Source: Phialophora verrucosa (taxonomy: Eukaryota > Ascomycota > Eurotiomycetes > Chaetothyriales > Herpotrichiellaceae). Taken from it: a DNA stretch of 64,000 nucleotides. The stretch is taken from the NCBI GenBank assembly GCA_002099365.1, contig MSED01000015.1, positions 930,001 through 994,000 on the forward strand. Direction: 5' to 3'. Under the pieces are notes generated by a model, which made no database searches, was not told where the DNA came from, and saw only the letters and a program-made list of their open reading frames with translations. Below, in pieces: positions 44,135-55,870 of the stretch; within the stretch, counting starts at the first letter, position 1; every line of letters begins with the position of its first letter. Both the position numbers and the translations under genes were made by a program.

Positions 44135-45925
44135 ATGGCAACCATTCCCAGTAAGTAGCGAACGACAACCGCGATTTAAGACCAACTCTAACAAGCCGTA
44201 GTTGTTGTCAAGCACCAGGGCAAGAAATACGATGTTGAGCTTGACCCCTCTGCAAATGGCGAGACCCTCAAGTTCCAGCTCTTCTCTCTGACTGGTGTCG
44301 AACCCGAGCGTCAATCCCTCCTCATCAAAGGTGGCAAGCTGAAAGATGACACCGATTTGTCCAAGCTCAATGCAAAACCTGGCCAGGTCTTCACAATGCT
44401 CGGGACTGCCTCTGGCGAGGGTAGTGCGGTTATTGCACCGCCCACAGAGAAAATCAAGTTTGCCGAGGACATGACCGAAGCTGAGGCCGCTGCTCAAGAG
44501 GGTGCCACGCCGGCCGGCCTCCAGAACCTGGGCAACACCTGCTACCTGAATTCTACCCTGCAAGTCCTTCGCAGCATACCTGAGATGCAGGACACCCTGA
44601 AAATCTACAAGGCCGAGCCATCTGCTGGCAGTTTGCAAGACCTCAGTCGCTTCGGGCTCAGCGGGCTCGGCGCTAGTAACGACTTGACCGCACAACTGCG
44701 CGACCTCTACAAGCAAATGTCTGAGACACAGGAAGGGTTACCGCCTCTGATGTTCCTCAATTCCCTACGGGCCATCTACCCCCAGTTCGCTCAGAAGGCA
44801 AAGAACGGCCATGGCTATGCTCAGCAGGACGCGGAGGAAGCTTGGTCACAGATTGTCCACCAGTTGCGAGAAAAGCTCAAGGTTACGGACGGGAAATCAC
44901 AAGATCAGAAAACCATCACCTTTATCGACCGCTACATGGCCGGTACATTCCATTCTTCGCTCGCTCCACCTGCCGAGGTGGGAGACAACGAACCTACAGT
45001 CGAGTCGGATGACACCTTTCTGAAGCTGGATTGCCATATTGATCAGTCCATCAATCACCTTCGAGACGGCATTTTCGCTGGTCTGACCGAAGAGATTGAA
45101 AAACGATCCCCCACGCTTGATCGCGACGCAACGTACGTGAAGACGTCGCGGATATCTCGACTGCCTCAATACCTGACGGTGCACTTTGTTCGATTCTTCT
45201 GGAGGAAAGACATCCAGAAGAAGACGAAGATCATGCGCAAGGTCACTTTTCCGGAGGAGCTCGATGTGGTGGAATTCTGTACCGATGACCTGAGGAAGCG
45301 ACTGATTCCCGTTCGCGACAAGGTTCGCAATATCCGTAAGGATGAAGTGGACGTTGAGCGAGCCAGGAAGAGACAGAAACTTGCACACAAACAAGAAGCA
45401 GACCGTGCGCACGACGAAGCAATAAAGCTTGCAGAGGCTGCCCCGATTGCCAAGTTGAGGGAGCATAAGGAGAAGAAGGACTCGAAGAGCAAGGAGCCAG
45501 AGGGTGGCGAAATGGACGTCTACAAGACGGATGCCGAGTACGAGGCAGAACGCGCAGCCTCTATCAAACAAGCCAAAAAGGAACTGTTTGACATCATCGA
45601 CCCCGAGCTCGCCGCTGACGAGGGAGCAAACAAGTCGGGCTTGTACGAGCTCAGAGGTGTTATTACTCACCAGGGTGCAAGTGCTGACAGTGGCCACTAC
45701 ACCAGTTTTGTGAAGAAGCAGGCTAGGCTGGTTGATGACCCCAAGGCGCCGGGGGGCAAGCGCAGAGAGGAAGACGGCAAGTGGTGGTGGTTCAACGATG
45801 ACAAGGTCAGTGAGGTGGATCCTGAGAGGATTATGAGTCTTGCTGGTGGTGGCGAGAGTGCTTCTGCCCTGATTCTGCTCTACCGTGCCATCGACCTGCC
45901 CACCAAGGACGAGATCGATGAGTAA
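44135..45925 (+). CDS. UBP6: Ubiquitin carboxyl-terminal hydrolase 6, proteasome-associated
   Basis: Cysteine deubiquitinase (yeast Ubp6, human USP14) that trims ubiquitin chains on the proteasome regulatory particle. Exons 44135..44150 and 44202..45925; intron 44151..44201 (51 bp, CTCTAACA branch site). Product 579 residues. An N-terminal ubiquitin-like domain binds Rpn1 in homologs: IVVKHQGKKYDVELD through LLIKGGKLKDDTDL and KPGQVFTMLG. The USP domain starts with GLQNLGNTCYLNSTLQVL, with catalytic Cys119. QQDAEEAWSQIV follows, and the His box GVITHQGASADSGHYTSFVK has His504. The domain ends WWWFNDDKVSEVD...ALILLYRA. Between these lies a charged helical insert (about 385-450, Lys/Glu/Ala-rich). 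The ORF start at 44357 is internal; the UBL-containing start at 44135 is preferred. Confidence 0.96.
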
Positions 45926-46225
45926 TTGCGAAAGTGCGATTATTCTTGCTGGCTATGCCTCGAGAGCGATCACGGTAGAAAGAGCATACCTAGACATAGA
46001 TTGCAAGCGCGCGATGAACAAATGGCACTGAAAATCTGCAGTGAGAAATATCACGTGCTCAACACTACGGCAGATCTCAGGCACGGCTGCCGTCCTCTTG
46101 GCAGCCCACCGTTAAAATCCATCACCCAAGACCTCATCTTGCCATCACCTCGTCAACTACAACTTCCCACCTCACAATCGATCTTGATCATCCATCGCCA
46201 AATCGACTGAAATCGACTCGCAATC
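45926..46225. other. Short tandem spacer, UBP6 to eS30
   Basis: Exactly 300 bp hold the UBP6 3' UTR and the eS30 promoter and leader. The last 60 bp are A/C/T-rich (CAACTACAACTTCCCACCTC-like), as expected for a highly translated gene. Confidence 0.6.
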
Positions 46226-46608
46226 ATGGGTAAAGTTCACGGGTCCCTTGCCCGTGCCGGCAAGGTCAAGTCTCAGACCCCCAAGGTGAGTTGAGCGCAC
46301 CCTTGGAATCCTTTCGTATCACAGCGCGAGACGAATTGAATTCCCATTCCCAATTGTCTATATAATCATGTCGCCGAACAAACAGTCACTGACGGTACTT
46401 TTCCCATCAGGTCGAACCACAAGAGAAGAAGAAGACGCCCAAGGGCCGCGCGAAGAAGAGAATAACCTACACCCGACGATTCGTTAACGTCACAATGACC
46501 GGTGGCAAGAGAAAGGTATGAACGCACATTCTGGGAATCAAGGAAGGGAAGTAGGCCGTCATGAATGAAGCTTACAAGTTGCAGATGAACCCCAACCCGA
46601 CTTCATAA
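46226..46608 (+). CDS. RPS30: 40S ribosomal protein eS30
   Basis: Small basic protein of the 40S subunit. Exons 46226..46285, 46411..46515, 46585..46608; introns of 125 and 69 bp, both phase 0. Product 62 residues, the fungal family length. Sequence MGKVHGSLARAGKVKSQTPK joins VEPQEKKKTPKGRAKKRITY, TRRFVNVTMTGGKRK and MNPNPTS, which is diagnostic. No ubiquitin-like FUBI domain is fused, unlike the animal gene; this is normal in fungi. The introns carry no C/D or H/ACA snoRNA signature that I can see. Too short and too split to appear as an open frame. Confidence 0.97.
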
Positions 46609-48478
46609 AACCTGTCTTGCCTTTTTGTGGTGCTGGGGGTGGTGCGACCTGGAACGGCCAAACTGGAACGTACAGAGAAGAAACGATGCGATGCGGATGG
46701 TGGATCGGACGATCGGTGGTGGCATGTCGTCAACATCATTGGACCGAAATGCATGCATAGGATGTGAGTTAAAGCACGGATTCCCTAGAGTCGGGCAGAA
46801 GAATCGCACCGAGCTTGAAGATGGGATGCGTGGCTGTAGCCACGGTGATGCTTTGGGAAAGGCGTTCTTAAAGGACTCGCACAAACTCAAAAGAGAGAAG
46901 GGAAATGACAGAAATGTCTTGTCCACAATTCTAATCTTTGCCTCAGTCGATTGCTTGCTTTACGATGAACCAGTCTCTTAGTATCCCGATTGCCTTCCGG
47001 TATTATGAGAGCACAGACGACCACACCGCTGGGTGCCTTTGCTCAAAACAACTCTTGTCCCACTTTCTGTTTCCCGCATGCGATCATACATGCTGCAGCG
47101 CTTGTCCTTCGCTCGTGACTCTTGCCGCGGACTAGCTGACACGCCTGGATTGTGCCCGAGATTGTCATTTTCAGCCCGTGCGCCATGCCATAGTGGCAGG
47201 GGAAGCTCCTGATGCTCTCGTGGTCCTCCGCGTTCCAACACCGGAAATTGAGCCAGAGGCAGGAAAGCATATCCATACCACCTTCGCCGCCTCCCGATAT
47301 GGCGGACGTAACCCGGTGCCTAGGTTGACTGGGCGTCTTGCCACATCTACGCCAGAGGTAGCGGCACGGCCGGCCAGGCAGTTTGCTGACTTCTTATCCG
47401 TATCTTCAAAACCCACCATGTTGGATACAGCTGGCTGCTGTAGGTAGAATCAACTGGAAGCGGTAGGCAGAATAATGAAAATGAGAGTCTCGGCTCATTA
47501 CAGTATCCAGCCATGTGAACCAATCGTGCTTCATGGCATAACAAATACCAACCGTGCAACCATATAGGAATGTATCGTCGACAAAACTCTCCCCAGGTCA
47601 TATCCTAGGAACTTCGGGAACGGACTGATAGCGATTGAGCTGAGAGTTTCGAGTTGAGCTCCGTTGGCCATCCAGCCGACTGCTTTGAGTTGGGATATCG
47701 CTATTGTGGCTATCCATATGCTGAGTTGGGCGACATGCAACTACTGGCCTCTGCAGATCTGAGAGTTCGAAGAAGCTCTGCATCCTGACCTTCAAAGGTT
47801 CGCCAGTCTTCGAGATACCATTGTGCATAGAAGCGGTCCGACGTTTGATACGCTGTAGGCGAGGTAGCACGCTGAGAGTTCTGGAACTTTGGACCATTGA
47901 CCTGATCCGAGTCGTTGGGAGCATGCGGCTCGGATCTCTTCAGTCACCCTTCCATCATATATCGGCCGCTCCTTGCTGTATGCCCAGTGGACTCTACCGT
48001 CTTTCGAAGTTGAGAAAGTGATTGATCGAACTCACACCCATGCCTTCTCGTGGGCTTAACTCGAACCTACGGCAAGTCCACAATTCTGTTGCCTTGAACA
48101 TGTAACAGACGCGATTAACCTGGAATCACTCGCTGAGAGCTGCGTGAAGTGATCACAGCCCTTGTACCCCATGATCTGCCTAGATGTAGACTCTTGAACA
48201 TCGAACGGCGTTATATCCTCCCCGTGCGGATCTGGACTGAATTCACCTCGACTCCCATTCTTTGGTGAGCCTTCTCCGACTCCGTACTCTGCTGACTAAG
48301 CTCAATTGTCTAAGCTGCTCGGTGCCAGCTGCGCCAGACGAAAGAATAATTTTGGGGAAGTTGAATCAAGATCCGACGAAAAGCCACTTTGGAACAATCC
48401 TTTGATCCTATCCTCTTCCTTTCAGTTCGGGTCCCTTCACACGCTTCCCGCAGGCGCAAGGTTGCTAGGCGCTCTGCG
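46609..48478. other. Gene-free spacer, 1.9 kb
   Basis: Tandem spacer between the eS30 gene and the thioesterase gene. Frames are short and overlap each other, with no family motif. It should hold the eS30 3' UTR and the thioesterase promoter. Confidence 0.55.
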
Positions 48479-49528
48479 ATGCAGGCGCTCAAACCTGCAC
48501 TCTGTCGACAAGCTCGACGAGTTGCTGCCGTCCCTCCAGCGTCGAAGATATGGCAGGTGCAGGTAGCTTTACCATCACGATTTATTCGAGCACGATATCA
48601 ACACGACCAGCATGGCCCTCATAAGGAGTACTTCCAAACACCCGGCCACATGCCAACCCCCGATACGACCCCCTACATCCACAGCCAACCGTTCACTCCT
48701 CCAATTCATCCCGTCCCCCTTCCGACTGGCGGGGGCGGCCGCTCGCTCTTCGTACGCTTCACACGTTCTGTCTTCTGGGCGATCCTCTTTAGCTCTCTCG
48801 GCGTTGTGGCAGGCACAGCACTGATAACATGGGAATACCTACAGCCACCGTTCGAGCCAGGCTCTGAGATGGAGCGGGATCTCCTCGACGAAATCATAGA
48901 TGCAGTCGAGTTGCACCCACTGGTCGACTCACTGCGACAGGCAAACTGGATTGAAGACAACTACTACGCCGGTCACGCCGACTCGATAGGCACAGGGGGG
49001 ATGCACCTCGTGGCGGAGAAACTGCAAGGCACTCAGGGCATAACCATGAGAACCTTCAGGCACCCTACGCAAGAGTTCACCATGATGGTGGCCTTCCTGG
49101 GCTTCGGCGTGGAGGGCTGGCCGGACGTTATCCACGGCGGAATCATCACGACTCTCATCCAAGAGGGTATCGAGCGCCAGATCCACAATTTCTACGGAAA
49201 GTACGGCAAACAGCACGCGCAGGCCATTTCCGTCGATTTCAAGAGGCGGATGAGGCCTGGGGAGGTGTACGCGGTGATTGTGCCACCAGCGCAGGTGGAA
49301 GTGAATCCACCGCAGCAGGAAGTTATGCATTTGCAGATGATGCCGATGGTGGTCAGAATTGAGGCGCCGCCCAGAATCACCCCGGAGGCGCTGACGATTG
49401 AGTTGCCGAGTATGGACGAGCTGCATGCCGTTGCGAACGTGCAGGTGAGGTTGGTACAGGACGTCACTCCGGAGAGGATGGCCGAGCTCGAGGCGGGCTT
49501 TGCAAGCCAGAAGATCGAGGACAAATGA
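48479..49528 (+). CDS. Mitochondrial hot-dog acyl-CoA thioesterase-like protein
   Basis: Hot-dog-fold thioesterase of the THEM4-like/UPF0644 fungal group; predicted to hydrolyse acyl-CoA. Single exon, 349 residues from the first ATG at 48479 (the open frame extends upstream only from a TTG). The N-terminus (MQALKPALCRQARRVAAVPP) is a basic presequence, and residues about 90-118 form a membrane helix (SVFWAILFSSLGVVAGTALI), so an inner-membrane anchor is likely. The hot-dog core contains GFGVEGWPDVIHGGIITTLI, which includes the DVIHGG loop with the typical His-Gly-Gly. HAQAISVDFKRRMRPGEVYA is the conserved next strand. The C-terminal 100 residues include a Val/Met-rich strand and an acidic end. 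Substrate chain length is unknown. Confidence 0.86.
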   Translation: MQALKPALCRQARRVAAVPPASKIWQVQVALPSRFIRARYQHDQHGPHKEYFQTPGHMPTPDTTPYIHSQPFTPPIHPVPLPTGGGGRSLFVRFTRSVFWAILFSSLGVVAGTALITWEYLQPPFEPGSEMERDLLDEIIDAVELHPLVDSLRQANWIEDNYYAGHADSIGTGGMHLVAEKLQGTQGITMRTFRHPTQEFTMMVAFLGFGVEGWPDVIHGGIITTLIQEGIERQIHNFYGKYGKQHAQAISVDFKRRMRPGEVYAVIVPPAQVEVNPPQQEVMHLQMMPMVVRIEAPPRITPEALTIELPSMDELHAVANVQVRLVQDVTPERMAELEAGFASQKIEDK

Positions 49529-52500
49529 TGGGAGCCTCAAGTCACTGGCATCCAGGCACCCAGATGCGGAAATTCCACCGGCTTCGGCTTGGGCGTCGCA
49601 TGACCACTCTGGAGAGATTGCCAACGAAGGACAACAAAGAGATCTCGGTGATCGCTGTACAGGTAAAAGTCTTGTCTACAGGACGTCTCGGCCGACTTTG
49701 GCTTATCGTTCACACAGAATCACCGTTTCACTGAAAGAACCGACTCGGACCAAGTAATTGGCTACGCTCTGTACCTTGAGTATTCGAATAAAGTTCTGGT
49801 CGATATGTCGGTGCTTTCGCCAACCGGACATGCACAACTTCGGATTCTATCCATCCCGACGCTATCTACGAGTCGTGGCAAGCTTGCCAGGACCTCGGGT
49901 CATGGCCGGTTTCATCACTAGTCTATGCTGGTGCAGGGGACGAGTCGACTGTATCGACACGTGGGTGCATGCTTCCTGACCTTTGGAGGTGGGCCCAGGA
50001 AGGTGACCACCAACCCCAGACATCTCGTTAGAGCTGCTCCTTCACGCGGGGTATCCAGGCGCTAGTGGCATCTGCCTCGACCACCGATGTGGCCAGAGCG
50101 CCGGCTACTACCCCCCTGCAACGATCCGAGGCCAGAAGGATTTCGCCTGCCCCGCTAGTGGGGTGCTGTGAGCATCAACGTGCATGGCAACTACCGAGGA
50201 ACAGGTGACGATAAGTCCTCTTTTGGATTGGGACGAAGACGAAAAGCGCGTTGCTTGATTGGCACAAACGTCCAGTTCCGGTTAACGTTTAGTCGGCGTT
50301 CGTAAACTTTGCGAAATATAGGAACTTGGTCCGACAGGGAAATGGGTGATCTGTACGCTCTTGGTTGTCCTAGGAGAAGGGGGAACATTGTACAATGCTC
50401 TTGGGGCACCAACGCGAATCAAGCCTGTCACGTTGTCTACAGACTTGGACCTGGAAAGTCCGCTATGGTCCTGCGATGAACGGTCGAACCGCTTCGTGCA
50501 CTCTCGATGCTGCTTCTTGTCGCGGAAGAAGCTGCATTTGCACAGTTGCCTGTAGGGCCCGATAGATATCGACGGTTAAACAATACATTGATGTATTACA
50601 GCCTGCCACTCCCTCTTTCACGGTCATCATCCCCGTTTTCAGATAGTTCTGTCCATCATCGAGGGATGGTCGCCTTGACGACAAACATAGTGAAGGGTCT
50701 TTTGCAACATCTCATGACGATGTTGTGCACACCAAGACGGGTTTGGCTGTCCGTGGCATAGGCCTGATCAGACTTCATCTCTTTCTCATCATGAAGATGT
50801 AGTGACATATCACAGTCACTAAGACTCTCGAGGCCTGGCAGAGCTGACAACGTCCGATCGTGTCTCCGGCCTTTATCTGAAGAGCCACTGCACGGATGCC
50901 TTGGAGACGGCGAATATCAGGACTTGACGGAACTACGAATTGTCATACTGGCGACCGATGGAATAACCAAGGAATCGGCACTGCCTGCCCAAGCTGAACC
51001 GGTCACTATAGGATCTGCTCAGAAAACGAGGTAGCTTTTCTAAATTGTGGGGAGCTGGAAACGGGACCTGAATAGCCTCTCGTTGGCGCCGGATGCTCGC
51101 TCCTGTTAATTGCTCTGCACGGCACGATCAAGGTTGACAAAAAGCATGCAGCGGGTAGATCACGCGAGCAGAAAGGAGTCCATTACGGCGAGATCGAGCC
51201 CATACTTTTGCTTTCCCCCATCTGGCCTAACTGTGCTGGGGCATGCAACACATGCTTCTTCAAGTGGTGGGAATAGACTACCAAATATCGCTCTGAGATG
51301 TCGTTGACAATGATGGCAGTAGTTAACCGGTGGAAGAGGTGCTGGAGCCCAATCTGAATTGAAGGTAGCAGTCGATATCAACGCGTTCCGGCTTTTCACT
51401 GCGCCTATTGCGAGGACCGAAAGATAAAGACATCAAGACCAGCACAGCAGACAGCAGCAGACCGTCCATCCTTTTCGCAAGAGGTCCATGGCGAATCTGA
51501 CTGACTTACCCCAGTGCTTGACGCAGGAACCAAGGAGGAGGCATGGCACGAGCCACATCGCAGGCTGTATTGAGATGGCCGCTTGTGGGAGGGAGTCCCG
51601 CGGTTACGATCCCAAAACAGTCTGCACACCGGTTTCTCTTTAAGTTTGTCGTTCACTGTCGTCAAGTCGGTCATCATCTCGTGTGTTTGGGAATCATACC
51701 ATCATCGTACGATCGGCGTCCTGATGGCCAGATGCATCCTCGGCTCTCCAGTGGGTGGCCTGGAACTTGTGACCTCGGCAAATGTCCCACCATTCCAGGC
51801 GCCATCTCCAGGTCTCACTGCCTTCCCCGGAGACCGCAACCCCGCGCTTTCGCCTTCCCCAGTAGAGGCCCTCGCCGCTAAGCCCAGAGGCCCACCTTCC
51901 CTTCCAAGCTCCACTTCTCTTAGCTGCAATGCTTTCATGCGCTTGTCTTTCGAGCTTCAATTCCACTTGAGGGCTTTGCTCGATTGACAAAGTTCACAAT
52001 TTCTCACTGCGCCAACGATACGTAACCGCCGGCGGTGTCACCTGGTTGCGTGTGCCCGAAGACATCCGACACCCACCACCGAGTAGGAAAGCTGAGATAA
52101 TCGCTCTATCGACGCCGGCTGGCTGGCTTCTGGACGAGGTTCGCATCGAGCAAAGAGGCTTGGGCGACGCGACTTCCGAGCTCAGTCCCAACTAGGTCAC
52201 CGATGAACGCCCTTATTCATGTAAGAGTACACAGGCACGCAGGATAGGCACTCCGTACCTCGTACTCCAACTGCCATGCCTCTCTTATCCAAATCCAACC
52301 TCTGATTCCTCCGCGCATCCAGACTATCGCTAGTCTCGCAGTAAAGCTTCCTGACTAACGATGACTCTTGCGCCAGATTCCTTTTCCTGTTTCCTGATCG
52401 TCGTTTTGCCTCTCCCCCCAATACACAACGTGGCGGCCACGCCCTCGTCCACTGCAGTCCAGCCATTTCGTGTCGGAACCGATGTGTCGCAGCAGCCACC

Positions 52501-53025
52501 CACCGTCGCAGCCACTAGCCATGCGATCAAATCAGCCGCATCCCATGATATCTCCGCCCAGCAATCTGCTCTTCATCCACACAACCACCAATTACCGCTT
52601 TCGATCGACCTCCGGGCGTCATCCTCTTTAGCGTCGTGGCAAGGCTTCGCTGCCGGTGGGTTACCGTGGTAGCTCAAAGACTGATTCTGGAGCCAAACTC
52701 TCCCCCATGTTTTTGTTGCCAGTCCTCGGTTCTGCATGGGTCTCGCCCCCTGTTCCGCTTTTTTCCCACGAAAGATCAATCCACTACCATGTCGAGGAAA
52801 AGAGGGTGGGTGCTTCTTGACAAGCCCCTGTACGATGCGACCGTACCGACTCATCCTCCTGGTCTCGAGACATACTTCAGTCGCTCGCCGCCCCTATCAA
52901 CTCTCCTCTTCCTCACTCGCCCACCTCACCTTGCCACCTTTCCCTGCGGTCCTTGAGGCCTCTTATCGCGTTGACTAGTGGCCGTGAACTCCTTCCCGTA
53001 CTCTTCCCGCCCTCTAATACCCATC
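49529..53025. other. Gene-free spacer, 3.5 kb
   Basis: Tandem spacer before the MFS gene. No frame shows a domain or coherent splicing. The last roughly 600 bp before 53026 are C/T-rich, consistent with a long leader. No repeats of note. Confidence 0.5.
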
Positions 53026-54936
53026 ATGACTGTCGAAGACAATAGCTCCAGCGACAATGTCGCGCACTCACCCACTCTCGATAAAGACCCATCCCACCAT
53101 GTCGAACAGGTTCACACCAACGAGCGGGTTCCAGGTCATCCCGGCTACTATGAGAAAGATGGCCTGCGGACGTATGGCGACGACGAGGATCACGACCATG
53201 AACCACCCGTAAGTCCGGCGGATGCACCGCGTCATGCATGAGATGTCCCTGTCGATACTGACCTCCGTTGTGTACAGATGACTGTTCACAGGGCACTCAG
53301 TTTGGTCGCCATGGCATTTTTATGGACCGGATCTCAGATCCCCGTGTATCTCTTCGGCGGCGTGCCGCCATACATTTACGGAGACATCGGCGGCGTTGAT
53401 CGATGGATCTGGTTTGTGCTCGCTTACCTTCTGGCACTGGCCGCCATCTGTCCTTTTGTCGGATCAATCTCAGATCTCATCGGCAGACGGTGGGTGGCTC
53501 TTGGAGGCTCTGGCTTGCTCGTCATCGCCATGATTATCTGTGGTGTGGCGAAGAACATGAACGTGTTCATCGGTGAGAAAGGTCCCCGTCTTGTTCTCTT
53601 GCTGTGCCAGATTTCCTGACTCTTCTGTCCTTCAGTCGGCATGACCTTCTCGGGCGTGGGCGCCGGCATCTGCGAACTGACTTCCCTCGCCGTCACGGCC
53701 GAACTGGCACCGACGAGAAAGCGAGGCAAATACGTGGCCATTCTCGTTTTCACCATCATCCCGTTCTGCCCATCCGTTCTCTGGGGCCAACTGATTGCCT
53801 ACTACTCCAGCTGGCGGTTCATCGGGCTCTTCGCCGGGCTCTGGGCATGCGTCGGGTTTCTCGGGACCCTGTTCTTTTACTTCCCACCACCTCGACCTAA
53901 CTCGCGCGGTCTCAGCAGAAGAGAAATCATCGGGGAGATCGATTTCGTAGGCGGTGGCCTCTCCATCTGCGGCATGATTCTCTTCCTCGCTGGTCTGCAG
54001 TGGGGCGGATACCAATACCCATGGCGTTCCGCTCACGTCCTAGCCCCTCTGTTGATCGGCGGCTTCCTCCTCCTTGTTGCCTTCCCCATCTGGGAAATTA
54101 AATTCGCCAAATTCCCCATGTTCCCCTCGAGGATGAAGAAAGAAGCCAGAATCCTCACCTTGACATTGATCATCACGGCCATTTCGGGCGCCAACTTCTT
54201 CTCCGTCATCATGTTCTGGCCTACCCAGGCGTTCAACGTTTACGGCCACGATCCAGTGGGCGTCGGCATCCGCGGTATTCCCATCGGCTTCAGCATCCTC
54301 ACGGGCGCGTGCGTCGTGCTATGGCTCTTGTCCGTCTTCCGCGGCCACAACCGCGAGTTGATGATCATCTCCTCCGTCCTTATGACGGCCGGGTGCGGCG
54401 CCCTCGCAGTCGCAGACCGCTACAACCTCTCCACCCTTTGGGGATTGTTGATCCTCGGCGGCTTGGGCATCGGCGGCATCGTCGTCCCCGCGTCCATCAT
54501 GACGACGATCATCTGTCCCGACGACATCATCGCCACGGTCGCGGCGCTGACTCTGTCCATCCGTGTGATTGGCGGCTGTATCGGCTACACGGTGTACTAT
54601 AATGTGTTTGTCAACAAGTTCGTCCCCAACGCCACCAAGTACATCGGGGGCACCATGGCGTTGCAGCTCAATATCACCAACGTGACGTACATCACCGAGG
54701 CGATTGAGTTCACGGCCGCGTCACTTCTGCCGCTGTTGAAAACCATCCCCGGCATCGCGGGCAACGACACGGCATACGACATGGTGGTCCTGGCCGGGCA
54801 GATTGCTTACGCCGAGTCGTACAAGTATGTGTATTTGACGAGTATTGCGTTCGGAGGCATCTCCATCCTGGCCAGTATCTTCCTAGGCAATATCAACAAG
54901 TACATGGACGACCATGTTGCTGTGGTTATGCATTAA
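53026..54936 (+). CDS. MFS transporter, TRI12/siderophore-type (14-TM DHA)
   Basis: Plasma-membrane or vesicle drug:H+ antiporter-like MFS protein of the fungal TRI12 group, which includes efflux pumps and siderophore transporters. Exons 53026..53208, 53278..53572, 53636..54936; introns 69 and 63 bp. Product 592 residues. A hydrophilic His/Asp-rich N-terminus (DDEDHDHEPP) is followed by many hydrophobic helices. Helix 1 begins ALSLVAMAFLWTGSQIPVYL. The loop 2-3 MFS signature is GSISDLIGRRWVALGGSGLL, and the motif-C-like GMTFSGVGAGICELTSLAVT, the loop AELAPTRKRGKYVA and CIGYTVYYNVFVNKF near helix 13 follow. Late helices carry GGLGIGGIVVPASIMTT. It is not next to a biosynthetic cluster, so the cargo is unknown. 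The frame upstream of 53026 starts only at GTG. Confidence 0.92.
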
Positions 54937-55520
54937 GTGGAGCGGGAGCGGGAGCTCGAGAGTGCGCGGCGAAGTCGATAACTTACAATGTCCACCGAAA
55001 ATGGTATGAATGTCTGCGGCCAGGGCTCGACAGTGTGCATGAATGTCTCCGGACCGAGTGCACAGTGGAAGGAGCCCAGGAACCTCACACAATGTCAATG
55101 TCAATATCATCTCCAGCTGTCCCGAGCCTCAAGATGCGGACATGGTACCGAGTTCGAGTGCCAAACAAGTACATATGCTGCTATACTTATTCCACACGAA
55201 GATGATGAAGCTGAAGATACTGATTTCCACGTACCCTTGATTGCTCGACAGACACCTTTGCCGTTTGTGACGTTCCAAATTGTCGATAGTTATTGAAATG
55301 CACAGTGTTTCAACAACCCGACATCCCTGACCGCGCATACATGTCTATAAAGGCTTTGTGAGCATTTGACACACTGCGTAGAGTGGCATGGCAGGGCATG
55401 GTATAGGATGTCTGTCCCCGGAATCTGGGGCCCCTCCATGTATGAATGTCGTGATGGTATGTCAGTATGCCGGGATGTCAGTAGCATGTTAATACATACC
55501 CCAGACATCGAATCACTTTA

Positions 55521-55550
55521 CGTCTTTGTCTTTGTCTTTGTCTTCGTCTG
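55521..55550 (+). repeat. GTCTTT hexanucleotide microsatellite
   Basis: Four to five units of GTCTTT, the last degenerate, in the convergent spacer after the MFS gene. Confidence 0.85.
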
Positions 55551-55704
55551 CTGTGTCGCGTCTGGCTTTTCGTCCGTCCGTCGCCCGCCCGCTCACCGGC
55601 ACCTCACTCAACAACACGATGCTGGACTAGTAGGTCGATCGGTCGGTCGGGTCGGATCGTAGTACAAGATGATTGGTGGCAGATGGTGTGGGATGTATTG
55701 GATG

Positions 55705-55870
55705 TGTAGGATGAAGTGACGGGACGTGATTTGTACTGGACGTGTAGTATGAAGTAATGAGGCGTGATGAGGCGTGATGTGATGCGATGCGATCTGGTAA
55801 GTACGATGTAGTATGAAGTGATGAGACGTGATGCGATGCGATCTGGTACGTACGGTGTAGTGTGGTACAG
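55705..55870 (+). repeat. Imperfect minisatellite, 38-64 bp units
   Basis: Units beginning TGTAG[GT]ATGAAGT start at 55705, 55743 and 55807; a shorter fourth, TGTAGTGTGG, starts at 55856. The middle units share ATGAGRCGTGATG, then GATGCGATGCGATCTGGTA. Length differences come from duplicated GAGGCGTGAT. Confidence 0.8.

Noticed and set aside
46286..46584. Possible snoRNA in the introns of the eS30 gene
   Set aside because: CTGA-like D boxes are present by chance, but there is no RTGATGA C box or H/ACA pair at suitable spacing.
53026..54936. MFS transporter as part of a secondary-metabolite or siderophore cluster
   Set aside because: No NRPS, PKS, terpene synthase, P450 or cluster regulator lies within the window near it.
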